A stretch of 64,000 nt of DNA. Origin: Pseudoalteromonas carrageenovora IAM 12662. GTDB taxonomy: Bacteria; Pseudomonadota; Gammaproteobacteria; Enterobacterales; Alteromonadaceae. The DNA is taken from NCBI RefSeq assembly GCF_900239935.1, contig NZ_LT965928.1:3057520-3121519 (forward strand). The letters run 5' to 3'. Below, piece after piece: positions 45,917 to 55,281 of the stretch. Both the position numbers and the translations under genes were made by a program. Numbering within the stretch: position 1 is the first letter of the stretch; each line of letters begins with the position of its first letter. The notes under the pieces are model-generated. The model was not told the DNA's origin. It ran no database searches and was given only the letters and a program-made list of their open reading frames with translations.

Positions 45917-46120
45917 CTAGCTAAGCATTAATGCTAAGTACTGCTCAAACTTTTGCTTTAGTACCATTTGCTCTGCCATCGGGCGGCTATGAATAGTATT
46001 GTATACTTGCTCACGTGTTTTTTTATTTCGCTTAATTTGATAAGCCCAAAAAGACGCTTCGTAATCGAGCTGAATTTGGTATTTTTCTTCACGTGGTAAT
46101 AGGCATAGATTAAAACTCAC
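45917..46120 (-). CDS. Small DUF3283-like protein
   Basis: 67 residues beginning MSFNLCLLPREEKYQIQLD, with the layout I remember for DUF3283, a small family of marine gammaproteobacteria: N-terminal FNLCLLP, ASFWAYQIK and a helical C-terminus. Codon use and a plausible AAGGAAG site before ATG 46120 support a real gene. Function unknown. Confidence 0.6.
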   Translation of the reverse strand: MSFNLCLLPREEKYQIQLDYEASFWAYQIKRNKKTREQVYNTIHSRPMAEQMVLKQKFEQYLALMLS

Positions 46121-46238
46121 AATACTTCCTTATTCATATATTAAATTGATAGCTCACCCACTAAACTGGGCAAGCGGTAATCAGCTTGCTATTATACGCG
46201 TCTTATTTTATTTATTTCTGTAGTTATTGGAACTGATA

Positions 46239-46937
46239 ATGAACAGATGTTTTAGTGCCTTGTTATTATTGGTAAATTTATTTTTTAGCGCTTCTTGCTT
46301 TAGCCATCAATATAGTCTGACCTTCAACCGCCCACAAAGTACTCCTCAAGCCGATTATGCATTAGAACTATTAAAATTAGCGTACGCCGATATTGGCTTT
46401 AAAATACATATAATCGATTTTAGCCGTAAGAATGCTTTGTTAGCGGCAAATAATGGCGTATTAGATGGCCAATTAGGAAGAGATATAAGCGTTGAACAAG
46501 ATTACAAAAATTTAGTTAGGGTTAACTACGAGCTATTTAAATTCGACTTAATTCTTTATAAAACATGCCTACCCAATAAATTAGAACAACTTGAGAGCAT
46601 TGCTATTGTTGATGCTTACCCTGTTCAAGAGCGCTATTTAGCGAGCACTAAATTTGCAGGCTCTATCATTAAAGTAAAAAGTATAAGCACACAACTAAAC
46701 TTACTTGCTCAGCAAAAGGTTCAAAGTGCTTTGATGGTTGACTTTCTGCCTGAAAATAACTCTGCGGTTAAACCAAAAAGCTGCTTCGAAAAAGAAGTAC
46801 TAACCACTTACCCGCTTTATCATTACTTAAATAAAAATAATAAAAACTTGGTAGATAAGCTCGAAAAATCGCTAATTAATTTAACTAATAACGGCACTGT
46901 TTACGCACTTAAAGCCAAATACGGATTAAACTTTTAA
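46239..46937 (+). CDS. Periplasmic substrate-binding protein-like (SBP_bac_3 type)
   Basis: 232 residues from ATG 46239, chosen because it is followed directly by a signal peptide (MNRCFSALLLLVNLF to SASCFS). The mature part opens YSLTFNRPQSTPQADYALELL, and DGQLGRDISVEQDYKNLVRV and the C-terminal NLTNNGTVYALKAKYGL match the solute-binding family 3 fold. No transporter genes adjoin it, so a sensing or orphan role is as likely as transport. It converges with the DUF1289 gene, overlapping by four bases. Confidence 0.72.
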   Translation: MNRCFSALLLLVNLFFSASCFSHQYSLTFNRPQSTPQADYALELLKLAYADIGFKIHIIDFSRKNALLAANNGVLDGQLGRDISVEQDYKNLVRVNYELFKFDLILYKTCLPNKLEQLESIAIVDAYPVQERYLASTKFAGSIIKVKSISTQLNLLAQQKVQSALMVDFLPENNSAVKPKSCFEKEVLTTYPLYHYLNKNNKNLVDKLEKSLINLTNNGTVYALKAKYGLNF

Positions 46938-47179
46938 AAGTCGAACCCTTGCTGCTCAGCCTGTGTGTTTCGAGCTGCAGCTTGCTGCTTTTTCTGCAAA
47001 TAGCGTTTATAACGCTGCTGACACAAACTAAGCACCTTCTTTTTTTGGGCATTAGTAAGTGTGTTCCATGCAAAGCGCTCATCACGACTTCGATAACACC
47101 CCTTACAATATCCCCTGTTATTTACTAAGCAAATGCTTTTGCAAGGGCTTGGAATATCAAATATTTCAATTTGTTGCAT
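46934..47179 (-). CDS. DUF1289 family protein
   Basis: 81 residues with SPCKSICLVNNRGYCKGCYRSRDE, broken here as four cysteines (Cys13, Cys17, Cys24, Cys27) in the DUF1289 pattern, then FAWNTLTNAQKKKVL. The cysteines probably bind zinc or an iron-sulfur cluster. The basic, Gln-rich tail is not conserved. Function unknown. Confidence 0.82.
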   Translation of the reverse strand: MQQIEIFDIPSPCKSICLVNNRGYCKGCYRSRDERFAWNTLTNAQKKKVLSLCQQRYKRYLQKKQQAAARNTQAEQQGFDF

Positions 47180-47230
47180 GGCATTCGCACCGTTAAATAA
47201 GAGGTACTTAGTATAGCGTTATTTTTGCAC

Positions 47231-47262
47231 AAAAAAAAAGCAGCAATTAAATTGCTGCTTTT
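47231..47262 (-). terminator. Terminator of the acyltransferase gene at 47312
   Basis: AAAAGCAGCAAT (47236-47247) and ATTGCTGCTTTT (47251-47262); on the minus strand the stem is followed by a nine-base T-run. Confidence 0.88.
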
Positions 47263-47311
47263 ATCTATTTGATCTGAAGTTAGCTTAAAAAACTGACCAA
47301 AATAACAACTA

Positions 47312-48445
47312 TTAATGCTCGCAGCTATTCGTATTTATTTCTGTTTTACGGTGAAATGGCTTAGCGTACATAGCCAGTACTAACGGCTTTAACTCCTCAG
47401 GTACCAGTGCTAAACGCTGCTCAAACTTAGCCGTATCTGGGGAGTCAATAACTGCCTTTTTACAGCCACCAGCAATATAGTTACCTGGGTGCAGGTAAAA
47501 TGAATCCACTATTTGCTGATCAATTGTTTTAGCAAGCTCTTCTGCGCTATCGCACTGCTCTTTGATTGGTTGCCCAAAGGCTAAATGTACATGCCCTTTC
47601 GCGGTGCTAAAACCTTCAACAATACTTGCAATGTCTTCACCGGCCGATTTTATATACTCACCATGGTGCTGCTTATGATAAAGCTCTTTGGCTTTAGCAA
47701 TAGCACATGGTTCATACTGATACGAAATAGACACAGGAACAATTTTAAGCTCTTTAATATATTCGCCAAACTCTTTCTTTTGCTTACGACCATTTAGTTG
47801 CAGCATTTTTAAAAGTGCCGGATCAGTTTGATCAAAGCCATCTTTTGCACGCCCTTCTTTTTGCGCAATCCAAATAGAATTACCGCCAACTAAAGAGTCG
47901 TAAATATAAGATGAAAGCTGGGTGAGCGCTTTAAGCATTTCTTTTGGCGCTTTTGCTGAGCGTTTAACAATAAAGCTTTTGTTTAGGCGCATTAGCTCAG
48001 TGATGTAAGGTATTTGCAATAAATTATCGCCAATAGCAATACGCACTGTTTTCATTTTATGCTGATATAAACCCCAGTTGACTAAAGCAGGGTCGAGCAC
48101 TATGTCGCGATGATTTGAAATAAATAAATAAGCTTGGTTTGGATCTAATTGATCTAACCCAGAAAAAGTGACTTTAGAAGTCGTACGTTTTACTAATTTA
48201 TCTAAGTATTGCGCCACTTCGTTTTGTACGTCTTCAACCGTGCTTACTTTGCCCCACTTTTTACGTAACTGACTTTTTACCAGCGGGCGGGTAATAAAAG
48301 GCATTGATGATAAAAATCGCGGTAAATTATACTTTGCTATTACATCAATAAACGCATTATCGTTAATTAAACGTGTTAGTGAAGCCGCAACTTCGCTGTC
48401 ATTGTATGGGCGTATATCTGCGTATTTATCTTCTAATTCACTCAT
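47312..48445 (-). CDS. PlsC-superfamily acyltransferase with NHRDIVLD motif
   Basis: 377 residues from ATG 48445 (MSELEDKYADIRPY); the frame opens at GTG 48487, but the extra residues lie in a hairpin-rich leader. The catalytic block is SNHRDIVLDPALVN, followed by LMRLNKSFIVKRS, a binding block SIWIAQKEGRAKDG in place of FPEGTRS, and KIVPVSISY. The motif H-x5-D with Asp directly after HR departs from the common H-x4-D. It probably acylates a glycerol-phosphate-like acceptor; the exact substrate is unknown. Confidence 0.78.
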   Translation of the reverse strand: MSELEDKYADIRPYNDSEVAASLTRLINDNAFIDVIAKYNLPRFLSSMPFITRPLVKSQLRKKWGKVSTVEDVQNEVAQYLDKLVKRTTSKVTFSGLDQLDPNQAYLFISNHRDIVLDPALVNWGLYQHKMKTVRIAIGDNLLQIPYITELMRLNKSFIVKRSAKAPKEMLKALTQLSSYIYDSLVGGNSIWIAQKEGRAKDGFDQTDPALLKMLQLNGRKQKKEFGEYIKELKIVPVSISYQYEPCAIAKAKELYHKQHHGEYIKSAGEDIASIVEGFSTAKGHVHLAFGQPIKEQCDSAEELAKTIDQQIVDSFYLHPGNYIAGGCKKAVIDSPDTAKFEQRLALVPEELKPLVLAMYAKPFHRKTEINTNSCEH

Positions 48446-48943
48446 TACTACATCTATAATGTTAAAAAACGGCACGCCAAGGCGCACCGTTTATGTCTAA
48501 GTTCGATTATAACTCAGGCGATCTAAAATGCGAAATAACCAAAAAACGATTTTGATCTAATTTATTCTGAGCCTAAATAATAAATCTCTTAACCAAATTT
48601 AGCTAAGTAACTACTCTTATGACCATGAGGAGGCTCATAAGTGCAAAAAATCTGATCAGTTAACCAAAATACCATGTTATCAATGTGCTAGTGGGCAGAC
48701 CACTATAAATAACGCATTAAGGCCTTATAGGCTTTCAGGGCCAGAACTGCTTTAAACAAGAGTGGTTTTATAAAGCAAAGAGCAGCGTATATTTAGCCTC
48801 AAAATATAGCCTAGTCATTTGGTAGTAATACCATTTTCAAAGGCTTCCTTTCGTAGTACCTTAACTTCACATTTTCAGTTTCTATAAATCGCTAACACTT
48901 TCACGATTGAAACTATTCTAGATCTACTAATTAAAGGCTCATA
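48446..48943. other. Long divergent spacer with a cluster of small hairpins
   Basis: No gene is seen in about 500 bases. Several short stems lie close together: CTTATGA/TCATAAG (48616-48641), TAGTGG/CCACTA (48690-48706) and GCCT/AGGC near 48725. A TGGTA-GTAA-TACCA palindrome occurs at 48820-48833. A small RNA or leader structure is possible but not proven. Confidence 0.4.
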
Positions 48944-49888
48944 ATGAACATTACTATTCTTGATAACGCCACATTAGCTAACACATCTCTTGCTTGTATT
49001 GAGCAACTTGGTAATTTAACAACGTATGAACTTACCAGCCCAGAACAAGTTATTGAGCATTGCCAAGGTGCAGATGTACTTATTACCAATAAAGCAGTAT
49101 TAAATCGCGATACGATTAGCCAGTTAAAACAACTTAAGCTAATTTGCGTTAGTGCCACTGGCACTAATAATGTTGATTTAGACGCTGCAAAAGAGTTTGG
49201 TATTGCAGTTACTAATGTTGCTGGTTACTCAACACCTTCTGTTGTTCAGCATACATTTTCGTTAGTGACTAACTTACTAGGTAATACTCATCGCTATCAA
49301 GCCGATTGCCAACAAGGCGCTTGGCAAAAAAGTGAAATGTTTTGCCGACTAGATTACAGTTTTAATGACCTTCAAGGTAAAACATTTGCCATTATAGGTG
49401 GTGGAACACTGGGTAAAGGCGTAGCAAAAGTAGCTGAGGCGTTTGGTGCAAAAGTAATTATTGCTGAGCGCAAGGGCGTAAAGTGCAGAGACGGACGCAC
49501 CCCATTTGAAGAAGTACTAAAAACGGCTGACATAATCAGTGTTCACTGCCCTCTTACTGACGAAACTCGTGATTTAATAGCACTACAAGAGCTTAAAATG
49601 ATGAAGCCAAGTAGTATTATTATTAATACTGCACGTGGTGGGATTATTAACGAAGCTGACTTAGCCAAAGCACTTGAACAAAACTTAATTGCTGGCGCTG
49701 GCGTAGATGTACTAACAAAAGAGCCTGCGGAGCTAACTAATCCCCTCGCTAATTACACTGGTAATAACTTATTACTTACACCACACATTGCATGGGCAAG
49801 CACTGAGTCAATCGTACGACTAATCAATGAGGTCAGCCTAAATATTACTGCATTTAATAACGGCGAATCTCGTAACCGCTTGGTATAA
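48944..49888 (+). CDS. D-2-hydroxyacid dehydrogenase (glycerate dehydrogenase/HprA-like)
   Basis: 314 residues. The NAD-binding loop is IIGGGTLGKGVA (about 146-157). The catalytic triad is Arg in NTARGG, Glu in DVLTKEPA and His in TPHIAWAS. DLQGKTFAIIGGGTLG and SVHCPLTDETRDLI are family blocks. HprA-like enzymes interconvert hydroxypyruvate and glycerate; other 2-oxoacids are possible. It is a single gene with an AAAGG ribosome site 7-11 bases before ATG. Confidence 0.88.
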   Translation: MNITILDNATLANTSLACIEQLGNLTTYELTSPEQVIEHCQGADVLITNKAVLNRDTISQLKQLKLICVSATGTNNVDLDAAKEFGIAVTNVAGYSTPSVVQHTFSLVTNLLGNTHRYQADCQQGAWQKSEMFCRLDYSFNDLQGKTFAIIGGGTLGKGVAKVAEAFGAKVIIAERKGVKCRDGRTPFEEVLKTADIISVHCPLTDETRDLIALQELKMMKPSSIIINTARGGIINEADLAKALEQNLIAGAGVDVLTKEPAELTNPLANYTGNNLLLTPHIAWASTESIVRLINEVSLNITAFNNGESRNRLV

Positions 49889-50071
49889 CTGCATTGCTGA
49901 CAAATAGTTAAAAAAACTAAAATGTGGCTGTTTTTACTAATTATTTTTGTAAATTATTAGTTAAATACAGCCCTGAAAATCTAACCAACTGAATTTAAAT
50001 AACTTTTAAACTTGGCCTACTAATTGCCTTATATGATCAAAATATTAAAAACTCATTTAAGGAATATCACA

Positions 50072-50452
50072 ATGAAAAAATCTCTATTAGCAGCGGCTCT
50101 TATTGCACCATTTTTAACCGGCTGTGTTATCGCCGTATCTGATGGTGAAGCTGAGACTCATTGGGCAGGGAAAAACTCATCAAGCTGGCAAGCACACCAT
50201 AAGAATAACCGTGAGGCTATTTCAGAACTGACGATGGATAGCAGCTATCAATCTGTTTTAACGCAATTAAAAACGCCTAATTTCACAGAGCTATTAAAAA
50301 AAGATGACGATGTATACCAAGTACTTTTTTATGTCACTCATAGTAAGCATTCTGATTCTAAAACAACGAAAGATGAATGTACGCCGCCTGTATTTAAAAA
50401 TGATAAGTTGGTAGGTATTGGTGACACTGCTTTAAGTATGATCGCGAACTAA
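50072..50452 (+). CDS. DUF3192 family lipoprotein
   Basis: 126 residues from ATG 50072, supported by AAGGAA eight bases upstream and by the signal sequence MKKSLLAAALIAPFLTGC with acylated Cys18. YQVLFYVTHSKH and TTKDECTPPVFKNDKLVGIG match DUF3192, a small marine gammaproteobacterial lipoprotein family. Function unknown. Confidence 0.82.
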   Translation: MKKSLLAAALIAPFLTGCVIAVSDGEAETHWAGKNSSSWQAHHKNNREAISELTMDSSYQSVLTQLKTPNFTELLKKDDDVYQVLFYVTHSKHSDSKTTKDECTPPVFKNDKLVGIGDTALSMIAN

Positions 50453-50490
50453 ACAGCAAAAAGTCTAACCTCAAAAGTCATTAGATACTA

Positions 50491-50518
50491 AAAACGCCAA
50501 TATAAATATTGGCGTTTT
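50491..50518. terminator. Terminator between DUF3192 and the diguanylate cyclase gene
   Basis: 13-bp perfect arms AAAACGCCAATAT and ATATTGGCGTTTT with an AA loop; A and T tracts make it usable from both sides. Confidence 0.85.
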
Positions 50519-50537
50519 GCATTTAAAAATATTCTTT

Positions 50538-51437
50538 TTAACGCGCTATTATTCTATCTCTACCTTCATCTTTGGCAGCATATAAGCCTAAATCAGCTTC
50601 TTCTAATAGGGCTTGCTCAGCGTATATTTGCCCGCTTTCGGTTGTTGCTATACCAATACTAATTGTTATGTGATCCGCATTTAACGATGCTTTATGCTCT
50701 ATATCCAAAGCATTAACCGCACTACGTATTTTATTGGCAAATTCAATTGCGTCAGCTTTACCCACCCCAGGCAGTACTGCGGCAAATTCTTCACCACCAT
50801 AACGCGCTATAAAATCACTTCCTCGCTCGCATTGAGCTGCAAGAACTTGAGCAACTTCTTTCAAGCACTCGTCGCCAGCTCGGTGTCCATAGCAGTCGTT
50901 GTAACGTTTAAAATGGTCTATATCCATAAGTAATACCGACAATGGCGTTCCACTGCGTTTACTTCTGCGCCATTCGCGAGATAAGTTTTCATCAAGGTAG
51001 CGTCTGTTAGGTATTTCAGTTAACCCATCAATAGAGGCCAACATTTCAAGCAAGTCATTTTTTTGCTTTATAAGTAGCTGATTGCGAACTCTTACTCTTA
51101 CAATAGAGGGACTAAATGGCTTAGTAATATAATCCATTGCGCCTAATTCAAGGCCTTTAGCCTCGTCGTCATGACTACGGTTTGCTGATATAAATATGAT
51201 AGGCACGGATTGAGTTATAGGGTTTTCTTTAAGCTGCACTAAAACTTCATAGCCATCAATACCAGGCATAATTACATCGAGGATAATTAAATCAACTTGT
51301 GTTGTTTTTACAAATGTCAGCGCTTTTTCACCACTATCAACTAAGAACACGTCGTGCTCGTCTTTAAGTGTTTTTTCAAGTACTAATCTGTTTAGCGGAT
51401 CATCATCCACTATTAATACTTTAGCTCTTTTCGACAT
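50538..51437 (-). CDS. Response regulator with GGDEF output (diguanylate cyclase)
   Basis: 299 residues. The receiver domain (1-125) has the acidic pair near Asp11-Asp13, phospho-acceptor Asp54 (LIILDVIMPG), and Lys106 in TKPF. The GGDEF domain has the active motif GGEEF at 214-218 with an intact inhibitory RGSD (205-208) five residues before. It makes c-di-GMP upon phosphorylation. Its start overlaps the end of the hybrid kinase gene by 17 bp, so the kinase is the probable phosphodonor. Confidence 0.93.
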   Translation of the reverse strand: MSKRAKVLIVDDDPLNRLVLEKTLKDEHDVFLVDSGEKALTFVKTTQVDLIILDVIMPGIDGYEVLVQLKENPITQSVPIIFISANRSHDDEAKGLELGAMDYITKPFSPSIVRVRVRNQLLIKQKNDLLEMLASIDGLTEIPNRRYLDENLSREWRRSKRSGTPLSVLLMDIDHFKRYNDCYGHRAGDECLKEVAQVLAAQCERGSDFIARYGGEEFAAVLPGVGKADAIEFANKIRSAVNALDIEHKASLNADHITISIGIATTESGQIYAEQALLEEADLGLYAAKDEGRDRIIAR

Positions 51438-54400
51438 CCTTCTCCCCTAAACCATTTATAAAAACAATTACTTGCTCTAATTGCATAATAAGCTCTTTAA
51501 GTGTTGTTTCAACTGGCTCGTTAGTCGTTTTAAGGTTTCGCTCGCATACTAATGCACAATGCGATAATCGCCTAAAACCCAAATTACCAGCCACACCTTT
51601 TATGCTATGCACTAAGCGTACCAAATCATCTTTACTGGTGGTTTCTGCTATTTGCGCTAATTGAGTTTCGCACAAGTTAGCAAACTTACCAATCATGGTA
51701 TTAAGCAATGTCTCGTCTAAGCTAAATTGACTAAGTGCAAACGAGCGTTCAAAAAAGCTTGGTTTTACTAAGTTTAAATCAGCTATTGCATCAATAAGTA
51801 CCTTAGCAACTACAGGCTTTGTTAAATGCTTATTCATGCCGCACTTTAAAGAGCGCTCAATATCAGCGGGTTCACAATGCGCGGTTAACGCAAAAATAGG
51901 TAACTGTTTTGCGTCAAACTGTTGACGAATCAAAGTCGTTGCTTGGCAGCCATCTATGTGTGGCATTTGCACATCCATCAATATTAGATCCGGTTTTAAT
52001 ACTTGTAATAGCTCCATACCAATAGATGCGCTTAAAGCTGTTACTACGTTTATGTTAGCTTGACGAAGGACACTACTAATAATCTCTAAATTAAGCTGAT
52101 TATCATCAATTGCTAATACAAGTAGACCTGATATATCTGCTTTTAGTTCTGGTACATTTTGCAATACCGTATTTATATCTGTTTTAGGCTCAATCAATGA
52201 GCTTAAGCTAAATAACCTTTGCCCAAGTGCAGAAGCCTTTACATGCTTAGCAGCTAAATGCTCACTGGTAGGAAGGTTAAGCGTGTGCTGATGATTAACT
52301 ATAATCACTGATACTTCTTTCGCTGATAGTGAATCGTTAATCACTTCAACTTTTAATAGCTCAGGTAAATCATTTGCATCCACGATTATTTGTTGAGTGT
52401 TAGATAGCTTAATTGGGTATTTTAATACCTCATCTAAACTAATATTAGCCAGCTCACTATAAGCATTAGTAACGTGCTCAAGCTCTTTGCTTTGCTCTGA
52501 TAAAATAGCGAGAGCATTACGTGGTAGCATTTTATTTTTACTGGAATCAACTAATAAGCTAATACTGAAGCTAAATTCACAACCATGACCTTTTTTGCTT
52601 TTAAGTGCTATTTCACCGCCCATTAACGACACTGCATGTTTAACAATAGCTAAACCAAGGCCAACTCCTTGGTGTATTCGTGTAGATGACTCATCACCTT
52701 GCGTGAAGGCATCAAACAAGCGCCTCTGATCGGCCTCATCTATACCCATACCTGTATCAATGACTTTAAAGCAAATATATTGCTGATCTAGGCTATCGCT
52801 CTCTATGAGCTCCATTTTAAGTGTAATCGACCCTGTATGAGTAAATTTAACCGCATTGGTTAATAAGTTACCTAATATTTGCTGAAGGCGGATACTGTCG
52901 CAAATTAAATCTGGGGCTATTAGCGGGTCAATATCAATTATAAACTCAATACCTTTGCCTTCACATAATGGTCCCGTTAGGCTTTCGCAAATATCAACGA
53001 GTTCAATAACACTAAATGGTGCTAGCTTTAAATCAGTTTGAGCGCTTTCAATACGTGCAAAATCAAGCATTCTGTTTAGCATTAATAATAAGCTTTGTGC
53101 TGCGTTTTTAGCCTGGTCAGTATGTTGCAATTGCTTTTGATTTAGCCCTTGCTCAATAAGCATATCGAGTAAACCTAATACAGCGTTAAGAGGGGTGCGA
53201 ATTTCGTGGCTTAAGTTTGCAATAAAGCGGCTCTTAGCTAATGTTGCACGCTCTGCATCGTGCTTTGCCTTAGTTAAAGCACTAACATCCTGAATGTGAA
53301 TAACATAATAAGCAGGGTCTCGATTTTCATCCCACACAAGCGACATACTCAACTGCAGCCAGCTAGCCAGCTTTCCTTGAGATAACGTTAAGTGATACAC
53401 CCTTTTTTTATCATCAAGCAACTGCGCTAAAGCGTCTTTAATTTGCTGCCATTGAGACTCATCAAATAATGTTTTTAATGGCTCGCCCACTAAGGTGTTT
53501 TGCTCAGAAAACTGCTTTCTAGTCGCTTTATTTACTTGCACTATTGTATGTTCAAGTGAAAGTAGCACTACACAGTTGGCCGCAAATTCAATAGCGCTTC
53601 TAAATTTAGATTCTGAAGCTTTTAATGCATGAAGCGTTTGCTGCTGCTCGGTAATATCTCGTCCAATGCCCATTGTGCCTAACAAATGCTGATGTTCGTT
53701 ATAAAAAGGTGCAATTGTTAACTGATATGATTTTGTATCAGTGTCTATTCGTTGCTCTACGCTATTTCTATTTTGCAGCACTTGTTTTTCTAATGTATTT
53801 ATTTGCTGATCGTTTTCACCAAAGTCATCTACACGCATTCCAATGAGTGAAGTTTGGTCTTTACCTATGTAGGCTTCAAATGCCCTGTTACAACCTAAAA
53901 ATGTGCCATCAATATTTTTAAAGTAAATAAGATCAGGCACGCTATTTAACATGGTATTTAATAGAGCTAAATGGCGCTCTTTTGCCTCGTAACTTCGATT
54001 GAGCTTTTCAGACTGACGCTGTACTTGTTCATCAAGCGCTTTGTTGGCATTTTTTAACGAATCTACTAGCTGCTCATTTTTGCTAAATACAGTTTTGACT
54101 TTAGAAAACCAAGGTTGCCAACTTAGCGGCACGTTATAATTTAATTTATTATTAAGCTGGGCATTATTACTTTCCAAAAAGTGCATTAAATGCGTCATGG
54201 GTTTTACAAAAATACGTTGGCTTAACCAAAAAAATACGGCAAACATCATGCTTAAAAACAGAGTTAAAAATACAAATTCTAATAATATTTCGTATTTAAT
54301 TGAGCTTACAAATTGAGGTTTTGGTTCGTAATATGCTGCATGAATAGGTAATTCAGCCATTGGTTGCATAAAAAAATTACTGTCGCTGGCTAATACTGTC

Positions 54401-55215
54401 GCTTCTTTTGTATGCTCTACTAAATTAGGCCAATAAGACTCAAGCTGCACCGCTTTTTCTATTACGTTTTTTGAACTGGCGATAATTTGATGCGACTGAT
54501 TCATAAATACATATTCACCACTACTTGGTGAAACTTTACTTAGCCATGCAGAAATAGCCTGAACGTCATAAATTAAAATAATATAATCACTTGAGCCTAT
54601 ATATCGTTGCCTACCAATAGCAAAATAGGACTTATCGTTTATTTTAATTATAGGGCTTGAGGTTAGCCTATTTGGAGAAAATTTGGGTTTAAACTTACCG
54701 TTTAATATTTCACTAAGCATTAAGCTTTGGCTTTTATTACGTCTACTCACATAAGCAAAATCGTTTTCATCTACATACGCTACAGCCGATAGCGACTGCA
54801 TAAGTGCAAGCGTTGTATTAAAGGAAGGTCCAAGTGAAAAAACTTGCTGCCACTGTAAAAGTGCCTCAGCAGATAGCGAAAATTCCCCTTTACCTATAAT
54901 TTCTGTTCCTTGCACATTAAAGTGTCGATAGTAATAACCACTGTACTGATTAATACCTTCTAGTAAAGTTTGATTTATTTGAGCAGATATAGGTCGTTGA
55001 TATAAATTAAACATAGAGCTGAGTAAGCCATTTACCGAGTCCATGCCATGATTAACTTGAGCTGATACATTAGCAAAATCGGCTTCGCGTTTTTCTACCG
55101 CTCGCTCAAGCTTTATATTGTATAAATGCAGGCACAGTAAAAAAGCGACAATTAATGGCACTAACAGCGCAATAAATAATGAGCGGTAATAGTATTTTAG
55201 AGGTAAAAAATTCAA
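51421..55215 (-). CDS. Hybrid sensor histidine kinase with PAS, receiver and Hpt domains
   Basis: 1264 residues. Two membrane helices (about 10-30 and 308-332) enclose a periplasmic sensor domain. After a coiled coil (about 370-420) come two PAS domains (about 425-660), HisKA with His670 in LSHEIRTPLN, and HATPase_c (GNLLTNAVKFTHTG, DTGMGIDEADQ, GVGLGLAI). A receiver-like segment (about 910-1040) without a phospho-acceptor follows. Then come a full receiver with Asp1081 (LMDVQMPHIDG) and an Hpt domain with His1203 (HSIKGVAGN). Phosphate flow His670-Asp1081-His1203 to the overlapping response regulator is the obvious inference. The signal sensed is unknown. Confidence 0.92.
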   Translation of the reverse strand: MNFLPLKYYYRSLFIALLVPLIVAFLLCLHLYNIKLERAVEKREADFANVSAQVNHGMDSVNGLLSSMFNLYQRPISAQINQTLLEGINQYSGYYYRHFNVQGTEIIGKGEFSLSAEALLQWQQVFSLGPSFNTTLALMQSLSAVAYVDENDFAYVSRRNKSQSLMLSEILNGKFKPKFSPNRLTSSPIIKINDKSYFAIGRQRYIGSSDYIILIYDVQAISAWLSKVSPSSGEYVFMNQSHQIIASSKNVIEKAVQLESYWPNLVEHTKEATVLASDSNFFMQPMAELPIHAAYYEPKPQFVSSIKYEILLEFVFLTLFLSMMFAVFFWLSQRIFVKPMTHLMHFLESNNAQLNNKLNYNVPLSWQPWFSKVKTVFSKNEQLVDSLKNANKALDEQVQRQSEKLNRSYEAKERHLALLNTMLNSVPDLIYFKNIDGTFLGCNRAFEAYIGKDQTSLIGMRVDDFGENDQQINTLEKQVLQNRNSVEQRIDTDTKSYQLTIAPFYNEHQHLLGTMGIGRDITEQQQTLHALKASESKFRSAIEFAANCVVLLSLEHTIVQVNKATRKQFSEQNTLVGEPLKTLFDESQWQQIKDALAQLLDDKKRVYHLTLSQGKLASWLQLSMSLVWDENRDPAYYVIHIQDVSALTKAKHDAERATLAKSRFIANLSHEIRTPLNAVLGLLDMLIEQGLNQKQLQHTDQAKNAAQSLLLMLNRMLDFARIESAQTDLKLAPFSVIELVDICESLTGPLCEGKGIEFIIDIDPLIAPDLICDSIRLQQILGNLLTNAVKFTHTGSITLKMELIESDSLDQQYICFKVIDTGMGIDEADQRRLFDAFTQGDESSTRIHQGVGLGLAIVKHAVSLMGGEIALKSKKGHGCEFSFSISLLVDSSKNKMLPRNALAILSEQSKELEHVTNAYSELANISLDEVLKYPIKLSNTQQIIVDANDLPELLKVEVINDSLSAKEVSVIIVNHQHTLNLPTSEHLAAKHVKASALGQRLFSLSSLIEPKTDINTVLQNVPELKADISGLLVLAIDDNQLNLEIISSVLRQANINVVTALSASIGMELLQVLKPDLILMDVQMPHIDGCQATTLIRQQFDAKQLPIFALTAHCEPADIERSLKCGMNKHLTKPVVAKVLIDAIADLNLVKPSFFERSFALSQFSLDETLLNTMIGKFANLCETQLAQIAETTSKDDLVRLVHSIKGVAGNLGFRRLSHCALVCERNLKTTNEPVETTLKELIMQLEQVIVFINGLGEKDVEKS

Positions 55216-55281
55216 CGTATTGCCTGTAATTTGGCTCGAAAATCAACAGTTAGACTAACGAGCCAATTTGTTAAGCGCAAG

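Noticed and set aside
48820-48833. TGGTA-GTAA-TACCA as a second site of the presumed alginate regulator
   Set aside because: The gap between half-sites differs from the site at 6679 and the downstream gene has no clear uronate role; short TACCA words are common in intergenic DNA here.
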